64,000 nt of DNA from Ananas comosus (taxonomy: Eukaryota; Streptophyta; Magnoliopsida; Poales; Bromeliaceae), in NCBI RefSeq assembly GCF_001540865.1, contig NC_033638.1:1635215-1699214 (forward strand). The letters run 5' to 3'. This document shows positions 63,652 to 64,000 of this stretch, in pieces. The notes under the pieces are model-generated. The model did no database searches. It was given only the letters and a program-made list of their open reading frames with translations, and was not told the origin of the DNA. Each line of letters begins with the position of its first letter. The stretch's first letter is position 1. A program made the position numbers and the translations under genes.

Positions 63652-64000
63652 TGTCACGCCCCGGGGCCGATTTTAAAAGCCTTTTGAAAATAGAGTTGCG
63701 GAAAGCGTGCCATTTTTTTTTTTTTTTTTCAACCTGGCCCACGTGACGTACAGACCCGCCACAAATACAAAGTTCCTCTGTCCACTCGGGCAGAGTCTCC
63801 TTTGTATTTGCACGGCGTACCAACGGATACAACAGGATCTCAACCACAACCTACATTTACCAATCAACAACCAAGGCATGATATGCATTTCCATACAGCT
63901 AACAATCCTTAGAATGATGCATGCCTCTAAGCACTCCTTAGGCGCTGGATGATGCAATGCACAATACAACAAACATCCTATTTAAAAGTGCTCCCCACAC
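63652..64000 (-). mobile_element. Family D LTR inserted in transposase intron 2, partial
   Basis: TGTCACGCCCCGGGGCCGAT at 63652, then poly(T) (63713-63729), ACAGACCCGCCACAAATACA and GCAGAGTCTCCTTTGTATTT match the reverse complement of the family D LTR end at 8460-8604. The duplicated target would be ACAAA (63647-63651), but the other end is outside the window. Confidence 0.75.

Larger units (their letters stand above)
58646..64000 (+). mobile_element. CACTA (En/Spm) transposon, 5' part, continues off window
   Basis: Begins CACTACAACAAAT, the CACTA terminal repeat, preceded by GCC as a possible 3-bp target duplication. Subterminal CGACGC/GCGTCG repeats follow (58667-58802), then a GC-rich captured fragment (58908-59420), and a TNP2-type transposase gene (60638-63598 and beyond). 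The 3' end is outside the window. A family D LTR has inserted at 63652. Confidence 0.85.

Overview
This is plant nuclear DNA. It carries LTR retrotransposons primed by the initiator methionine tRNA, a CACTA transposon with GT-AG introns, MITEs with TAA target duplications, Helitron-type ends and TRIM elements, and I see no intact host gene. The long-LTR chromovirus (Tekay/Del-like) Gypsy elements and the general repeat style fit a monocot, but I cannot name the species. Four runs of N (three single bases and one 100-base gap) mark it as an assembled scaffold.

Layout. 1-5.9 kb is AT-rich and holds a MITE, a Helitron remnant and a TRIM whose first LTR was hit by another MITE. 5.9-9.1 kb is a mosaic of a Gypsy-type LTR (family D) and TRIM pieces in inverted order. 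9.2-12.3 kb has a Copia-like LTR and a truncated family B LTR. 12.3-24.1 kb is a decayed minus-strand Gypsy element (Gypsy-1, family A LTRs), split by a 3.5-kb family C solo LTR with target duplication GCTTG. 24.2-36.8 kb is a decayed plus-strand Copia element, split inside pol by a much younger minus-strand Gypsy element (Gypsy-2, 25976-35799, target duplication ATGCA). Gypsy-2 keeps both LTRs, primer-binding site, polypurine tract and a single-frame gag-pol with only two nonsense codons. 37.3-38.4 kb is a second large MITE. 40.8 kb is a Helitron 3' end. 41.5-44.4 kb is a family C solo LTR (target duplication CCCCC) just upstream of a frame-broken host-like gene at 44.9-45.4 kb. 46.9-49.3 kb is a family B solo LTR (target duplication ATATA). 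49.9-54.3 kb is unusual G-depleted DNA containing a very diverged TRIM. 56.6-57.6 kb is a large TRIM palindrome. From 58.6 kb to the window end lies a CACTA element with a TNP2-type transposase gene (one internal stop), a captured GC-rich gene fragment near its 5' end, and a family D LTR inserted in its second intron.

The most interesting signals are in the LTRs. (1) U3-proximal arrays of ACCGGT palindromes come in pairs whose starts are 18-23 bp apart (about two helical turns). They recur in Gypsy families A, B and C and in an apparently unrelated Copia-like LTR. (2) A small stem-loop between CCCACTGG and TCTCACCCC recurs in families A, C and D with different but still complementary stems, which looks like covariation of an RNA structure. 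Both are read directly from the sequence; their functions are inference.
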